Assembly (NCBI GenBank): GCA_951799405.1
Contig: OX637344.1
Location: 8,742,001-8,806,000, forward strand
DNA length: 64,000 bases
Reading direction: 5' to 3'
Source: Agapetus fuscipes
Taxonomy: Eukaryota; Arthropoda; Insecta; Trichoptera; Glossosomatidae
Part shown: positions 43,768-55,529 of the stretch, piece by piece
Layout of the letters: each line of letters begins with the position of its first letter
Position numbering within the stretch: position 1 is the first letter of the stretch
Position numbers and translations under genes: made by a program
The notes under the pieces: model-generated
Told to the model about the DNA's origin: nothing
Seen by the model: only the letters and a program-made list of their open reading frames with translations
Database searches by the model: none

Positions 43768-44404
43768 GTTCATTACCAAAAATATATAAAAATAGTCAAA
43801 ACAAAGATTCTTTTCAAAAATATTCATAATATGATGTACATTATGGTGAACATGTTTTTTCATTGTTACAAAAAAAATGATGGATAAAAGCACATTTCCG
43901 TTCAACTGAACTGCACAAAAAGCGTTTTACGCAATTACGTTTAACGAAAATGAAACAGTGTACGGCCGTTATAACGGCGGGCCGTAACGGCGCGTTATTA
44001 CGTGCTCCCATTGTTGAATAAATAACGAAAGCCACGCATGGGCGATGACTGCTGGTCCAGCGGCAGAATCACACTTCTCAAGTGGGTTAGTTACTTAGCG
44101 GTAAGTGGTTAGTGATAATATAAAAATACATAGGCAAAGGTGGAGGTGAATAATCTATGAGGGAAGTTTTTACTTCATATAATATTTCTTCATAAAATTA
44201 CAACGGCGACAAAAAAGTAAAGAATGAATTTTAACACAAAATAATTCGTGAGCCTTGAAACGATCACAGTTGGAGTAATTCAAGCACAGAAAATCCACGG
44301 TTCAGCCACCACCTACCGTGGATTTCCCATACAAAAAATAATGAACCATAGATCAACAACGGATCAAACAAGTTTCGAATAACCTTGACAATGCATAATA
44401 TTAG
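43768..44404. other. Intergenic with an AACG-rich patch
   Basis: 43925-44010 is full of AACG, CGTTA and GGCCGT words and resembles patches at 14455-14560 and 46800-46895. No gene. Confidence 0.4.
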
Positions 44405-44610
44405 TTGCTAAGATAGGTGTTCATCCTTTTTGTAGGCACACAAGCAAACACGTGTAAGTTCGCATTCACACCCGCTGGATGTGTACCTACTTACAAAAGC
44501 TTCAAATTGATCTGACATGCTCTGAAATATGTGTGGCATTGACAAAACTGCACCAATTTTTACAGTATGGATAATTAGCCTCAAATCAACCTATGGATCA
44601 ACGAACCTGA
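44405..44610 (-). repeat. Family C, diverged
   Basis: GGCACACAAGCAAACACGTG, then AATTGATCTGACATGCTCTG, to AAATCAACCTATGGATCAAC. Confidence 0.72.
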
Positions 44611-44671
44611 TCTCTCAGGGATCAGATTCGCATCGTACAATTAGACATGTACTAGTATAATCAATTAAGTT

Positions 44672-44768
44672 CGCACGTGAATTGGCAAAGAAAATACTGT
44701 GTCGTCACCCGGCCGAGCTACAAGGGAAAAGGTTTACAAATATTTTGTTATTGGTTTGCTAAGGACGG
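44672..44768 (+). repeat. Family G repeat, copy 2
   Basis: TGTCGTCACCCGGCCGAGCT then ATTTTGTTATTGGTTTGCTA, aligned by eye with 40540-40640. Confidence 0.55.
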
Positions 44769-45375
44769 CATTCCCATAAAAGACAAACGTCTGATCGATG
44801 AGAAAAAGTTACAAATCCAAATATGTTCCTACCGAATTGTTTACTAAACATTTTACCAACCATATATTTTTTAACTGTTTTACATGGCATTTTCTTTAGA
44901 CAGTCTCGTCGATTGTTTTTGAATAATCTGAATACTTGCACATTAAGCTACTGTTTTAAGCTACTTGAGTCGTGCAAGCGGCCTTTGGGTTGGTACTCAA
45001 CTATGTTTTTGCAAGCCTACATATATACATAAATATAAGAGCTTAAATAAATAAATATACATATATAAAGAAGTAGCTAATCACGCGATATGGAACATGG
45101 GTATTTGCCCCTTTGCAAAGTACATAGATAAATAAATAAACGCTATTGTACCTTCAAATGTTTCGTATAACGCAATGTTAATAATTACCTTCGGTCCAGA
45201 TTTTACCTTGGCCAAGAAAACACTGAGAATTAATGTTAAATAAGTATAATTTTCAGGCTTATTTATTTGAGAAGAAATTAATTTGGAGTAGCATCCCTCA
45301 CGAGCCCTTATTATGATAGTGTTCACTTATCAGCGTCAAGTTAATTTTAACCTGGATAATATTTTTACACTTTAA
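44769..45375. other. No recognisable feature
   Basis: AT-rich sequence left of the solo LTR. Nothing identified. Confidence 0.4.
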
Positions 45376-45379
45376 AAAC

Positions 45380-45566
45380 AGTGAGGGTTTTTCCTCTGAC
45401 AGATGATCGACACAATTAATAATATAACAACCACATTAAATGTTTACTTTTATTCGTTTCACAATTATTTATAACCACAACACAATAATATTTATTATCC
45501 TTACTTATACCTTAAATTCAAATATAATGTTCCATTCCACCAAACAAACGAATTCATCTCGTTACA
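45380..45566 (-). mobile_element. Solo LTR of the same LTR-retrotransposon family
   Basis: Similar to the 262-bp LTRs at 61630 and 62841 but diverged, and lacking about 75 bases of their middle (the CTTGTGGCTCTCACGCC part). The ends are GTGAGGGTTTTTCC (first T changed to A) and CTCGTTACA. AAAC flanks it on both sides (45376-45379, 45567-45570). The orientation is assigned by homology. It arose by LTR-LTR recombination, so this family once had at least one more full copy here. Confidence 0.82.
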
Positions 45567-45570
45567 AAAC

Positions 45571-46227
45571 TAAAAAAAAAATTTAGAGTTTGTGTTTTTA
45601 CACGGAGATTTTTTTTTTTTTTAAAAGATAAAAATTAAATAAAACAAATAGTTGTTTTTTCACAAGTTGAGCATTTATTTCACTTCAAGAACTTTCGACT
45701 TGCTAACGTCATTTTCAAGATTTTAAAAATATTTTTGGCAGACCTGTGAAAATAAATAGGTTTCTCTCACCAAAAACGAGTGTAACGGAGTCTTTGAGCT
45801 CTAATGTGCAGCGTTTTTTTTCATACTTACGTTTTTATAAAAAACTCAAAGCAATAATATAAACATTATAAAGATTTAAAAAAATAAAGTAAAAATAAGT
45901 GCAGGTATTCTAGTCTGAGGTTTTGAATTAACGCCTAATATTGGCGTTGAAAATATTTTTTTATTTACTTTTTAATGGAGTTTCAGGGTGCTTTTATGAA
46001 CTTGGCTTAAAAAAACTCAATTTAGTATGGAAAAGCTGACTAGACATTTTTTACAGAAAAACCACGACAAAGCCAAAGAGAAAATTAATTTCAGCGAAAA
46101 ATATTTTTGTAAAAGTAACAAAAGTTTAATTTGTAGAAATTCTGATAATATCAATTAAAATTATTTTATTGATACGTAAAAAAATGTAAAAATTAAAAGG
46201 TTTATAATTTACGACAAATGTTTTTTT
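45571..46227. other. No recognisable feature
   Basis: Strongly AT-rich with A and T runs. Confidence 0.4.
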
Positions 46228-46486
46228 AAGATGATGTTCCATGACTTAAAGGGTGGTATGCGGCTGACCATCCATACTGTAAAAATGGTTCACTTTGCCA
46301 ATGCCACCCCTGTTTCAGGGAAGGACAGCAAGAGTTGCAGGGTGCATGCCCATTAGAGATTAAGGTTTTTATGTTGAAGATTCATATGCGGCATGTGTAA
46401 ACGCGAACTTGTACGTGTCTGATTGTGAGAATGCATATAACGTGGATCCCCAATGTAACATATCTTTATATCTTAGATTAGATTAG
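46228..46486 (+). repeat. Family C, full length
   Basis: GTTCCATGACTTAAAGGGTG start, CTTAGATTAGATTAGAT tail. Confidence 0.85.
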
Positions 46487-47164
46487 ATATGCAATATGAT
46501 TTAAAAAAAGGAAATTTGAAATAAATTTTTAAGGAATACAATTGTAAATTTTTTTTTACAATCCAATTGTCCAATGAAAAACAAAATTTGTTTGTTCACC
46601 ACTTGAACACTGATTGTCATTTTTTCATACTTTTTCTTTTATTGAAATCAAAAATAGCTTCCTTAATATAAGTTTGATTTATGTGAGAGCATTTTCATTC
46701 TAAATATAATTTTTAATCACTGTAGATACTAACCTAAAAGACCTTTAAAGATTCTTGTCACAAAAATATCATAGCTTGTATTATATCGTTAGCACATTTC
46801 GTAATGACATAATCTGAAAGCGTAACGACATTTCGTTGCACCGTTAACGACGCTATAACGGAATAACGGATTCGTTAGCGTCAGTTCAGGCGCTCTTTGG
46901 AAGTGTTCAATGGAAGCTTTCTCGAGTAATATTCAATCATCAACATTGAAGGTTTTAAAGCCACCCCCTCCACCCCCCTCCTCCTACCCCCCCCTCCCAC
47001 CCTTGTCTTAATCAAAGTCACTACCACTATCGACAGAACTTTGTGCCAAGGGTTGAATTATGATATCTATTACTTTTTGATTTGAAAAGCTCAATTTTTA
47101 AAAATGTTTATATGAATTTCACTACATTATTTTTAACGTTTGCTAGAAAAAAAGTTGTACATCT
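46487..47164. other. Intergenic with AACG-rich patch and C-rich tract
   Basis: 46800-46895 is AACG-rich. 46966-47000 is a run of C4-C8 blocks with T, a possible G-quadruplex on the minus strand. Confidence 0.45.
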
Positions 47165-47520
47165 ACATACTATAATCTATTATCTTAGTTGCACAGATAT
47201 TTCACGTTTAAGATTCATACGAAATGCATGCCCACTTCGCACTTACAAATGCTGTATGTGTATTTACAAAATAAAAAGCCTCAAATGAACACAAGCCCTG
47301 AAACTTTTTCCGACCTTACCTGAAACAAGGATGACATTGGCAAAGTGAAACATTTTGTACAATATGAGTGACCAGCCTCATACCAACCTATTAGTCAAGA
47401 AATAATACTAATACAAAAACGAAATCTTTAAAAGACATCTATACAAAAAGAGTCAGTAGATATAACGATTATCCAAACTGAAAAAATGTGAAAAAATATG
47501 CCACCAACATTACAGATCAA
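47165..47520 (-). repeat. Family C with attached LINE 3' UTR
   Basis: Tail at ACTATAATCTATTATC and head at ACCTATTAGTCAAGAAAT, then the LINE UTR ending at CACCAACATTACAGATCAAC. This is a further copy with family C and UTR joined. Confidence 0.78.
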
Positions 47521-48172
47521 CCTGGAAGGAAAAAAATGATGCTTAAAAGGGATAAATAGAACGCAACCAATAAAACGAAATCGGATGTAATTTTCGCATG
47601 GGAAATTCGCATAAAACGAACATACATGTGTAGTACTACATATATCAGGTTGTAGCTTGCTAGGTGACGGTGTGTAATATTGATAGAAAGTCGATGGAGC
47701 GACAGCTGGCGGCGTACATGATTTCACAATCTTCTTATTGGCGTACAGTGAAAAATTGCACGCTGCCTTCGGAGTACACGGGGAGGTACCGACTTGACAG
47801 AGTTCCACAGAAAACGAAGTCTAAGAAATGACTGCAATTTGACAGCAATTCTACCATCAGGTGCTTTGAATTCTTGCTGTAAAGGTCTGAAAAAAAATCT
47901 TTCTTTTAAACTTTTATATTTTTTTTAACAAGGCATAGAAATCTATATTTCCGTAAAATGTAAGAAACGTTAACAATTTGACAGTATTTTGCACATTTTC
48001 ACTGGCTGGATTTTTTATGATCTTAAAAAGATAGTAAACAATTTATTGAAAAAATACATGAAAGTTCCTTGTAAAATGTCACAGTAAAATCAGTTTATTT
48101 TTATTTTTGTTATTTACATTTTCAATGTTTTAAAATTTCTCCTAAATAAAAATCGAAATATTTTCGAAATAT
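47521..48172. other. No recognised gene
   Basis: On the minus strand 47520-47808 has an open frame with mixed codons (MELCQVGTSPCTPKAACNF) but no splice signals or family resemblance. Confidence 0.3.
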
Positions 48173-48413
48173 GACCGGTACGTAGCTCAGTAGTAACACT
48201 GCGGACTCTGAATGGGAAAGTTGTGGGTTCAAATCCCGGCGGAGCATATACAATATACCATTAATATATTTTTAAATTTCCTCTTCGCCGGGTTGAAAAA
48301 TTCATAAACCTTTACCAATGACCGGTCACCAAAGGTCCGTCCAGCCTTACAGCAACTGGGTCTTGCTTGAGTATTGGCGCTTTGTAGCGACGACCAAGCT
48401 CGTACACTTCTGC
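48173..48413 (+). repeat. SINE A, 3'-truncated
   Basis: GACCGGTACGTAGCTCAGTA head, B box GGTTCAAATCC, and a good middle. It stops at GACCAAGCTCGTA. Confidence 0.85.
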
Positions 48414-48779
48414 GGCACTACAACAAGTGTCACAGACCCTTAGAATCTCTAGAATCTAGGGAGTCTTCCCAAAAAGGATTTCTTAAAAAACAAAAAAAAC
48501 TCTAAGTTACAAATATCGATAACCTTAAAAAATCGATACCTTAAAGGTTAACCTGAAAAAGTGACATTTTAAGCTAACATGAGTTTCTCAGATAAATGCA
48601 CCTTTTTTTACCTATTTTTTATGATATACAAAAAAACGAGTGCAAATACTATAGCTTACAAGCTTTTCATAAGGGCTGCCTTAAAATTAGTTCTCTTACT
48701 ATGAGAAGTTTACCAAATATAATGGTTTATCCACGATTCCTCAAATATGTTGATCGGCACTTATTCAGTTTTACCTTTA
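48414..48779. other. No recognisable feature
   Basis: AT-rich intergenic sequence. Confidence 0.4.
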
Positions 48780-48978
48780 AGGCGGCAATATTTTCATTTA
48801 AAAGTCATACTAAATGTCATCCCACGAGCACGTGTAAGTTTGCGCTTGCAAATACTGCATGTGTACTACAAATTAAAATCTAAGCTTCAAATCTTCCCTG
48901 AAACAGAGGTGACATTAGCAAAGTAAGCCATTATTTACATTTTACAGTATGAAGGGCCTCATACCAACCTATAAGTCG
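48780..48978 (-). repeat. Family C, head-to-head with 49018
   Basis: AAAGTCATACTAAATGTCAT to ATACCAACCTATAAGTCGAG. About 40 bases separate it from the inverted copy. Confidence 0.78.
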
Positions 48979-49017
48979 AGGAAAACAAAAAAAAAATTGA
49001 GTTGTATGAAAATTTTA

Positions 49018-49175
49018 TTGGTTCACTTTTGCCATTACAATCTCTGTTTCAGGTAAAGGCGGTAAGATTTCCTTAGTTTGGTTTTATTTTGTAAGTAAAT
49101 ATGCAACTTGTGTAATTCTTAACTTGCGTTTGTTTACTTGTGGGTGTGCAATAAATATAAAATTAAAAAAAAAAT
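49018..49175 (+). repeat. Family C, head-truncated
   Basis: TTGGTTCACTTTTGCCATTA, CAATCTCTGTTTCAGGTAAA and GTTTACTTGTGGGTGTGC. Confidence 0.7.
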
Positions 49176-49459
49176 GCAACTAGGAGTATACAATACATTA
49201 TAGAGAAAGTTACTTTTAAAAGTTTTTTTTCGATGGACGGCTTAGGTTTTAATGTTACCCTAAGTGATGAAGCAAAAATACATCATATTTTAAAAATAAT
49301 TTGTCTTCAAAGTTGAAAAGAAAAGTCTGCAAAGTTGGGTCTATTGAATGACATTATGGTTAAAGTTTTAATCAGGACTGACAGGTTAATGAATTATTAA
49401 TTCTGTCAAAATTTATAAATTTGAGAGGCTCTAAGATTGCCTGACTCAAAAAGAAAATG
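49176..49459. other. No recognisable feature
   Basis: Short AT-rich gap between family C copies. Confidence 0.35.
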
Positions 49460-49650
49460 AAGTCTATAATCTATTAAACACTTTTAAGTGGGGAAGATAT
49501 ACTGATATTTAATTCTCATATTTAATACACACCCACAAGCAGATACGTGCAAGTACTTAAAACACACAAACTTCACATTAACATAAACCTTGCAACTCCT
49601 GCTGCCGTTCCCTGAAGCCGCGGGAACATTGCCGAAAGTGAAACATTTTT
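49460..49650 (-). repeat. Family C, diverged
   Basis: GTCTATAATCTATTAAACAC to GAAGCCGCGGGAACATTGCC and AAAGTGAAAC. Confidence 0.7.
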
Positions 49651-49669
49651 TCACAGCATTATAGGTAAT

Positions 49670-50045
49670 GTTGATTTGTAATGTTGGTTTATTAGTTTGC
49701 TACATTTTTTGCATAATAATTTTTTGACTTTTTTTGTATAGATTTATTTTTAAGATTTTGTTGTTTTTTTATACTTAAATGTTATTTATTACTCGTATTC
49801 CTTGACTAATAGGTTGGTATGAGGCTGACCACCCATACTCTAAAAAATGGTTCACTTTGCCAATGTCACCCCTGTTTCAGGGAATGTCGGCAAGAGTTGC
49901 AGGGCTTATGTTCATTTGAGGTTTGGATTTTATTTGTAAGTACACAATCAGCATTTGTAAGCGCGAACTACACGTGTTTGTTTATGGGCATACATCTGAG
50001 AGCTTTGAATAAATATATCCTTACAACTTAGATTATAGATAGATA
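49670..50045 (+). repeat. LINE 3' UTR remnant with full family C
   Basis: TGATTTGTAATGTTGGTTTA recalls the LINE UTR. Then ATTCCTTGACTAATAGGTTG starts a well-kept family C ending ACTTAGATTATAGATAGATA. Confidence 0.8.
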
Positions 50046-50389
50046 GGTCAGCTTTAAAAACTTTAAAGTCAAGGAACTTACATTTTAATTTCAATAAAAA
50101 TAACTGTTTTATATTATAACATACAGTTATATTTTCATTTTTTTTTAGTAACATTGCTTAAGTGCTATCGTTCTTTATCCGTCCATCTTCTGAGGTAGCA
50201 CAACAACAAAAGGATTAAAGCGTAATGTAGAAAAGAAAAAAACCTAGAAAACTGGTGGGATTTTTCGGGTAGGTACCTACTCATAGTAGGGGAGATTAGG
50301 CTCTGAAAATGGACGGATAGTGTCTAATAGCGCTTTGGCGATGTAACTCAAAAATGTGACGATAAAACTATATGTCAAATGAAAATGCT

Positions 50390-52688
50390 ATTTTTATTTT
50401 ATTTTTATTTATTTATTTATTTATTTGTAAAAACACCAACAGATCATTGACAATTTTTTCACAAGTTAAACATAATAAATTACATACTAGACATCAATGC
50501 TCCAGTGACGGTGTCTGTCACATACTTAGTTGTTATAAAATTCTTATTGTCTAAATTTTATATAATATATGAACCATAATTAATCATCATAATAATATAA
50601 GCGCGCTTGATTCATGACGAGTACATTGAGTGCAAATACCAGTCAATACATAATAATCGTATATTAAGCCACAAATACCCAACGCTCGTCATTATAAAAT
50701 GTTGCAGGCAAAATCACGAAAGCAGAAAAAAAAACAAGAAAGAAAAAATAAGAGAGAGAAAAAAAAAAAAATTAATATTCCAATTGATTAGCACCTTGGA
50801 ATTAATTCATTACCGTTCAGATAATATGATAGATAGGTGAGTAAAAAAGGCTTGAATATTAATGCACTTACCATTACAAACAGGTCAAATATGTTTAAAA
50901 AAGATGGGAATATGAATATTACATACATACATAAATATATCAATATATATATGAAGAAGGAGGGATAAAGAAGTATACATACTAAGTTAATGACGTATAC
51001 TACATAAAGTTTGTTAAATGTCTACAATTGATTGCGCTTTAAAGGCCACGAGGATTGCTCGCTTGAAAGTAGTGACCGGATCAGAAAAAATATCAACATT
51101 AGGTACGACTTTCGATACATTGTTATACGATCGCATCATGCGTCCAATCGGGCAGAAATGCCCTACATTGGTGTTATATTTTTTTAGGCGAAATAATTGC
51201 CCACTTCTTAGTTTAGAGTTAGCGTAAAAGCACAGTAGTTCCAAGTCCGAGGTGTCCAAGTTACCCTGGACTAACTTACGAAGGTACATCAATTCGGCGA
51301 CATTTCGCCTGACTGATAATTTTTCCATATTAAAAAGAGATAGGCGCTCCTCATAGTCTAAACGACCACCGTGCCCCGCTCGATAACACAGAATTCTTGT
51401 AAAGTATCTTTGGACACGCTCGATCTTGTCATTGTGCAATGTATAGTACGGGGACCAAATAAAAGACTGGTATTCGAGAAGACTGCGAACTAGGGCATAG
51501 TAAAGTGTGATTACACTATAGGGCTGCTTGAAAGGTTTTGCTATTCTTAATAGGAAATCCAAAGTTTTAAAGGACTTCTGCGTGATGAGATCATAGTGAT
51601 CTTTAAACGTTAACTCAGCGTCCAGGATAATTCCGAGATCTTTAATTGATGTCACTTTTGTTAGCTCTGTGCCACTTACGCTATAGGAAAAACTCAGTAC
51701 TTTTTTATTGCGAGTAAATCTAATAAAGTAGCATTTATCGGAGTTGAGTAGCATATTATTGTTTTCACTCCATTTTGCTAAGGTATTGAGGTCATTTTGA
51801 AGCTTAAGGCAATCGCAAACGGAGTGCACAGGCGTAAACATCTTCAGATCATCGGCATATATAAGATAGTCACAAATAAGATTTGATCCTAAATCATTTA
51901 TAAAGACCGAGAATAGTAGCGGTCCAAGATGGGAGCCCTGTGGAACTCCGGAGGTAGATTGGACTGGTTCAGAATCAAAACCGCTCACTGAAACAATCTG
52001 TGTTCTATCGCAAAGATATGAACCAATCCAATTTAGAAGTTTGCCAGTAATTCCCATGTTGTGTAACTTCTGTAGGAGAATTGCATGGTCAACACGATCA
52101 AAGGCCTTGCTGAAGTCTGTATAAATTGCATCTACCTGAGTTCTTGAGTCGAGACACTCGCTAATACAATTCACAAACTCAGATAGGTTGGTACTAGTTG
52201 ATTTTTTGGGTATAAACCCATGTTGACCCTTAATAAGAAGTGGGCTTACATGGTGATACAAGTGCCCATGTACGATCTTTTCAAATAATCTACCAAAACA
52301 TGGTAACAGACTTATTGGTCTATAATTTTTGACATTTGACCTGTCTCCCGATTTAAATACAGGGACAATTCTAGAAGTTTTCCACAGACATGGGAACACG
52401 CCTTCATTAAGAGATTTTACAAATATACTGAAAAGAGGATCAATCAATGCATCTGCACATTCCTTAACAAAAATGTTGGGTATATCATCACTACCGGTAC
52501 CTTTATTTATATCGAGATTTTTCATAATTTTAAAGAGTTCATCTTTATTAAGAGATAAATGGCATACAGAGTCATGTGCCAACGAGGTTTCTTTTATTAT
52601 TGTGCCTTTAGATTTGATAAAGACAGATGAGAAATACTCTGAGAATAGGTTTAGTAATAGGCCATTTTTAATATTGTTACAATTTTAG
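50390..52688 (-). mobile_element. 5'-truncated jockey-like LINE with AAAT-repeat tail
   Basis: On the minus strand this reads from the linker before the reverse transcriptase to a simple-repeat tail at 50390-50430 that reads (AAAT)n. The endonuclease and ORF1 are missing, so it is a normal dead-on-arrival truncation. About 580 bases between the stop at 51014 and the tail are assigned as 3' UTR, with no independent support for that boundary. No clear target-site duplication was found. Confidence 0.8.
51014..52687 (-). CDS. Jockey-like reverse transcriptase (5'-truncated ORF2, open)
   Basis: The open frame begins after a TAA near 52687 and runs without a stop to 51014. It has no genuine ATG at its head, because it is a truncated copy. 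In order it shows LFSEYFSSVF (typical of the linker), LDINKGTGSDDIPN, VPVFKSGDRSNVKNYRPIS, GQHGFIPKKSTSTNL and IYTDFSKAFDRVDH (first Asp). VPQGSHLGPLLFSVFIND, LIYADDLKMF (YADD box) and NSDKCYFIRFTR follow. The C-terminal part includes VRSLLEYQSFIWSPYY and IERVQRYFTRIL. It is a separate family from the element at 4020-8020, being less A-rich and with a YADD rather than FADD box. An intact frame of more than 1.6 kb suggests recent insertion. Confidence 0.87.
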
Positions 52689-52753
52689 TTAGAGTTCTTG
52701 TTTAATTAAACTTCAATTGAATAAGAGTTTAAGGCTTACACGGCCGGCTGATA

Positions 52754-52855
52754 ATGCTGGAGAGTTGTTTTCCGGGATTTGTTGCCGTGAAACGTCCGGA
52801 AGCTCTAGCTCCCATAGACCACGGCAACAGATCCCGGAAAACATTTCTCCAGCAT
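52754..52855. repeat. Fold-back hairpin (family E), arms about 36 bp
   Basis: Left arm ATGCTGGAGA, TTGTTTTCCGGGAT, GTTGCCGTG is the inverse of right arm CACGGCAAC, ATCCCGGAAAACA, TCTCCAGCAT, with two small mismatched spots and a loop of about 30 bases. ACACGGCCGGCTGATAATG precedes it. Confidence 0.85.
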
Positions 52856-53949
52856 AAACTTCAGTTATGTATTTTAACAGAATTTATTTTAAACGGTTTG
52901 GTTCACAATTTACAATGCGGTTCAATATTTCAATCGACAATCTGGCCTGTACACAATTGCGGCTTGGATTTATATACGTTCATACGGACGTTTCTCGAAT
53001 GTTCTCGATTTCTCAAACATAGTGGATGATTCCAATACCACAGCGTTATAAAGATCACTTATGCACTAATACTAACATACGCTCGTCACAATAATAAAAA
53101 TGAATTTTCACTTCGTAAATGCGCAAATAACTTTTCAAATAATTTAACATTAATAATATTAGCGTTATAACGGAGATTGCTATCGGCCCATGCACTTTAA
53201 GGTCCACGCAGCTGTTTTTGATCGCCTCTGAGTTCAACCTCCGGCCGTGTCCATCAGGGCTTAAGCCTTTGTGCTGAAATTCATGGCTCAAGTTTGCGCG
53301 CCAACTTTAAGAATTCAAAAGCTCTATGCTGCGGCGAAAGCTCAAACTCGGTAATAGAGTCGGTTGAACTTTCGACCAGATTGAATTAGCAAAGGTCCGG
53401 CCTAACTACCGGCGTCTGTAGATTCAACGTTAGTTTGTGCTAGAGATGAAAATATTATAGTTGAAGATCATAAAGTTTTAATCATTGTTGGAAATAACTG
53501 GATGGAATTATCTTTTTCTTATGGCAACTTGAAGAAGGTTTTTGTTACGTTTTTTTGGCGGGTTCTATTTAATTAAAATTGCGGTTTATTTATTTTACGC
53601 AATTTATTTTATCACTGTCGGTTCAGAGTTACATTTGCACAGTACAGTTTAATGGTTGAGATATTTCTGACCGCTACGCTACATGGAATTTTGGTCCTTA
53701 ATTTATATCTACTACAAATAAAAAAAAACATTCTCGAAACCTGGAGAATCGCTGCCTACGACCTTGCTAGATTTTAACAGAACATTCAACTCAACCAATC
53801 TCGAACAAATAGGAGTTAAGATCAAAAATTAGTTTTCTAGCCAAGTGTCTATTATTTCTAAAGAGACTTATCATAACACTAACTAGACAAATACAGCCAC
53901 TAATATTTGTAACATTATCTATGAAATAGTTTTAAAAAAAATACTTTAT
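52856..53949. other. No recognisable gene
   Basis: Probably unique intergenic sequence of fairly even composition. No exon with splice sites found. Confidence 0.4.
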
Positions 53950-54260
53950 CCGGTACGTTCAAAAGGTCAGTGTGTTAAGTGCTTTTGTTCCATGCCAGAA
54001 GGCTAAGGTTTGATCTACACTTAGGGTGTCCGAAATAATTTCCCTCTTCGTTATTTATTTTAGCTGAAAATCAAATTACTGGCAAAGATCACTCAGCTTT
54101 CAGAAGAAATTAAAACCATCGCACGTAACAGATGATTATCTCCCACTTTTACTGATTTTTTTGTAGTTAACGGCTGGTTCCCTTACCTGTGAAAATAAAG
54201 ACACCCCTTGCCGTTTACAATATTCCCAGGAAAAGCATGGTAAGACGTTTGTCATGTTAA
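53950..54260 (+). repeat. SINE B, old full-length copy
   Basis: TCCGGTACGTTCAAAAGGTC head, TTTGATCTACACTTAGGGTG (decayed B box), ACTCAGCTTTCAGAAGAAAT, and end GGAAAAGCATGGTAAGACG. Confidence 0.7.
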
Positions 54261-54479
54261 AATAAAATAAAATAAAACTTCATATTTTATCCACAAAAAA
54301 TACGATATACTCGTACCTATTCAACAAGAAATACATTGTACCATCAAAGACAAATATAATACAGAACTAATTTTCTGATACAGAAGAGCCGATTGAATCT
54401 AATAACTCTTTTCCTTACCCCAACACAGACTAATTTATTACCAGCTATTCCTCTCCAATAAATACAATAAAATTCTTCG

Positions 54480-55033
54480 CTCAAATACATGTAAGACCCC
54501 TAGATACAAGTACATATGTATAAGACCCCTGGAAATAAGCACATATAAGACCCCTAGATACAAGTACGTATAAAAGACCCCTGGAAATAAGCACGTATAA
54601 GACCGCTAAATACAAATACATGTAAGAACCCTAGATCCTATTACGTATAAGATCCGTAGTTATTAATAACTATAAGACCCCTTGATACAATAACATATAA
54701 GACCCCTAGATACACACTAATAAAGACACTTTGTAGATAGAAAAAGACTCCTAGATACTAATACTTATATATTATATTAAGCCCCTAGATAAAAGTACAA
54801 AGAAGACCCCTCGATACTTATAAATGCACTTTTTAGATAAAAATACAAATAAGACCCCTAGATACAAATACATCAAAGACCCCTAGATACAAATACGTAT
54901 AATACCCTTTGATACAAATTCATATAAAACCCTTAGACACAAATACACATAAGACTATACTAATAAAGACACCTAAATACAATTTTATATAAGCCCCCTA
55001 GATACAAATACATTATCGTACAAGACCCCTAGA
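54480..55033 (+). repeat. Minisatellite, unit about 25 bp
   Basis: About twenty diverged units built on ATAAGACCCCTAGATACAA plus a short GTACAT/ATACGTA segment. Some units have lost bases, and a variant (CCCCTGGAAATAAGCAC) alternates near the left end. Confidence 0.85.
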
Positions 55034-55319
55034 TATAATGGCGAGGAATAATGGCGACCGGGATATCGATGAAAATAAATCTATTTCTCATAATGAAAAT
55101 GATTAGGGGCAAGACTATTATTGGAATTGAATGAGTCGTATGAAATCTGTAAATATCAACTAATGAAAAAATACGTTACAAGACTATAAATATCTATTTA
55201 TACCTACGTCATCCTTATTTTCGAGAAAAGATGCTATAATAGTACTTGAATGGGTATTTTTATATCCATGTAATTTTTTTAGGTTAGTATATCGTATCAA
55301 TTTTGATTTGCCCTCAAAA

Positions 55320-55480
55320 GATTTACAGGTTGATTTTCTTAAATTGATTTTTGCGCTAACATGTGTACTTATAAAATAAAAACCAAATCTCTAATTAACA
55401 TATATCCTGCAACTCTTAAGAATGACATTTGCAAACAAAGCCATTTAAATTAAATGTATAGGTAATCAGCCTAATGAACG
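55320..55480 (-). repeat. Family C, diverged
   Basis: TTGCGCTAACATGTGTACTT, AACCAAATCTCTAATTAACA and TATATCCTGCAACTCTTA. The hairpin core is deleted. Confidence 0.62.
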
Positions 55481-55529
55481 TATCGTTCTTAAAACAATAA
55501 ATTATGTTCTCAAAACTCTCTTTGTCGGT

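Noticed and set aside
47428..47808. 126-codon minus-strand frame starting MELCQVGTS
   Set aside because: It overlaps a LINE UTR at its 3' end, has no splice sites or known domain, and mixes low-complexity translation. Left as unexplained.
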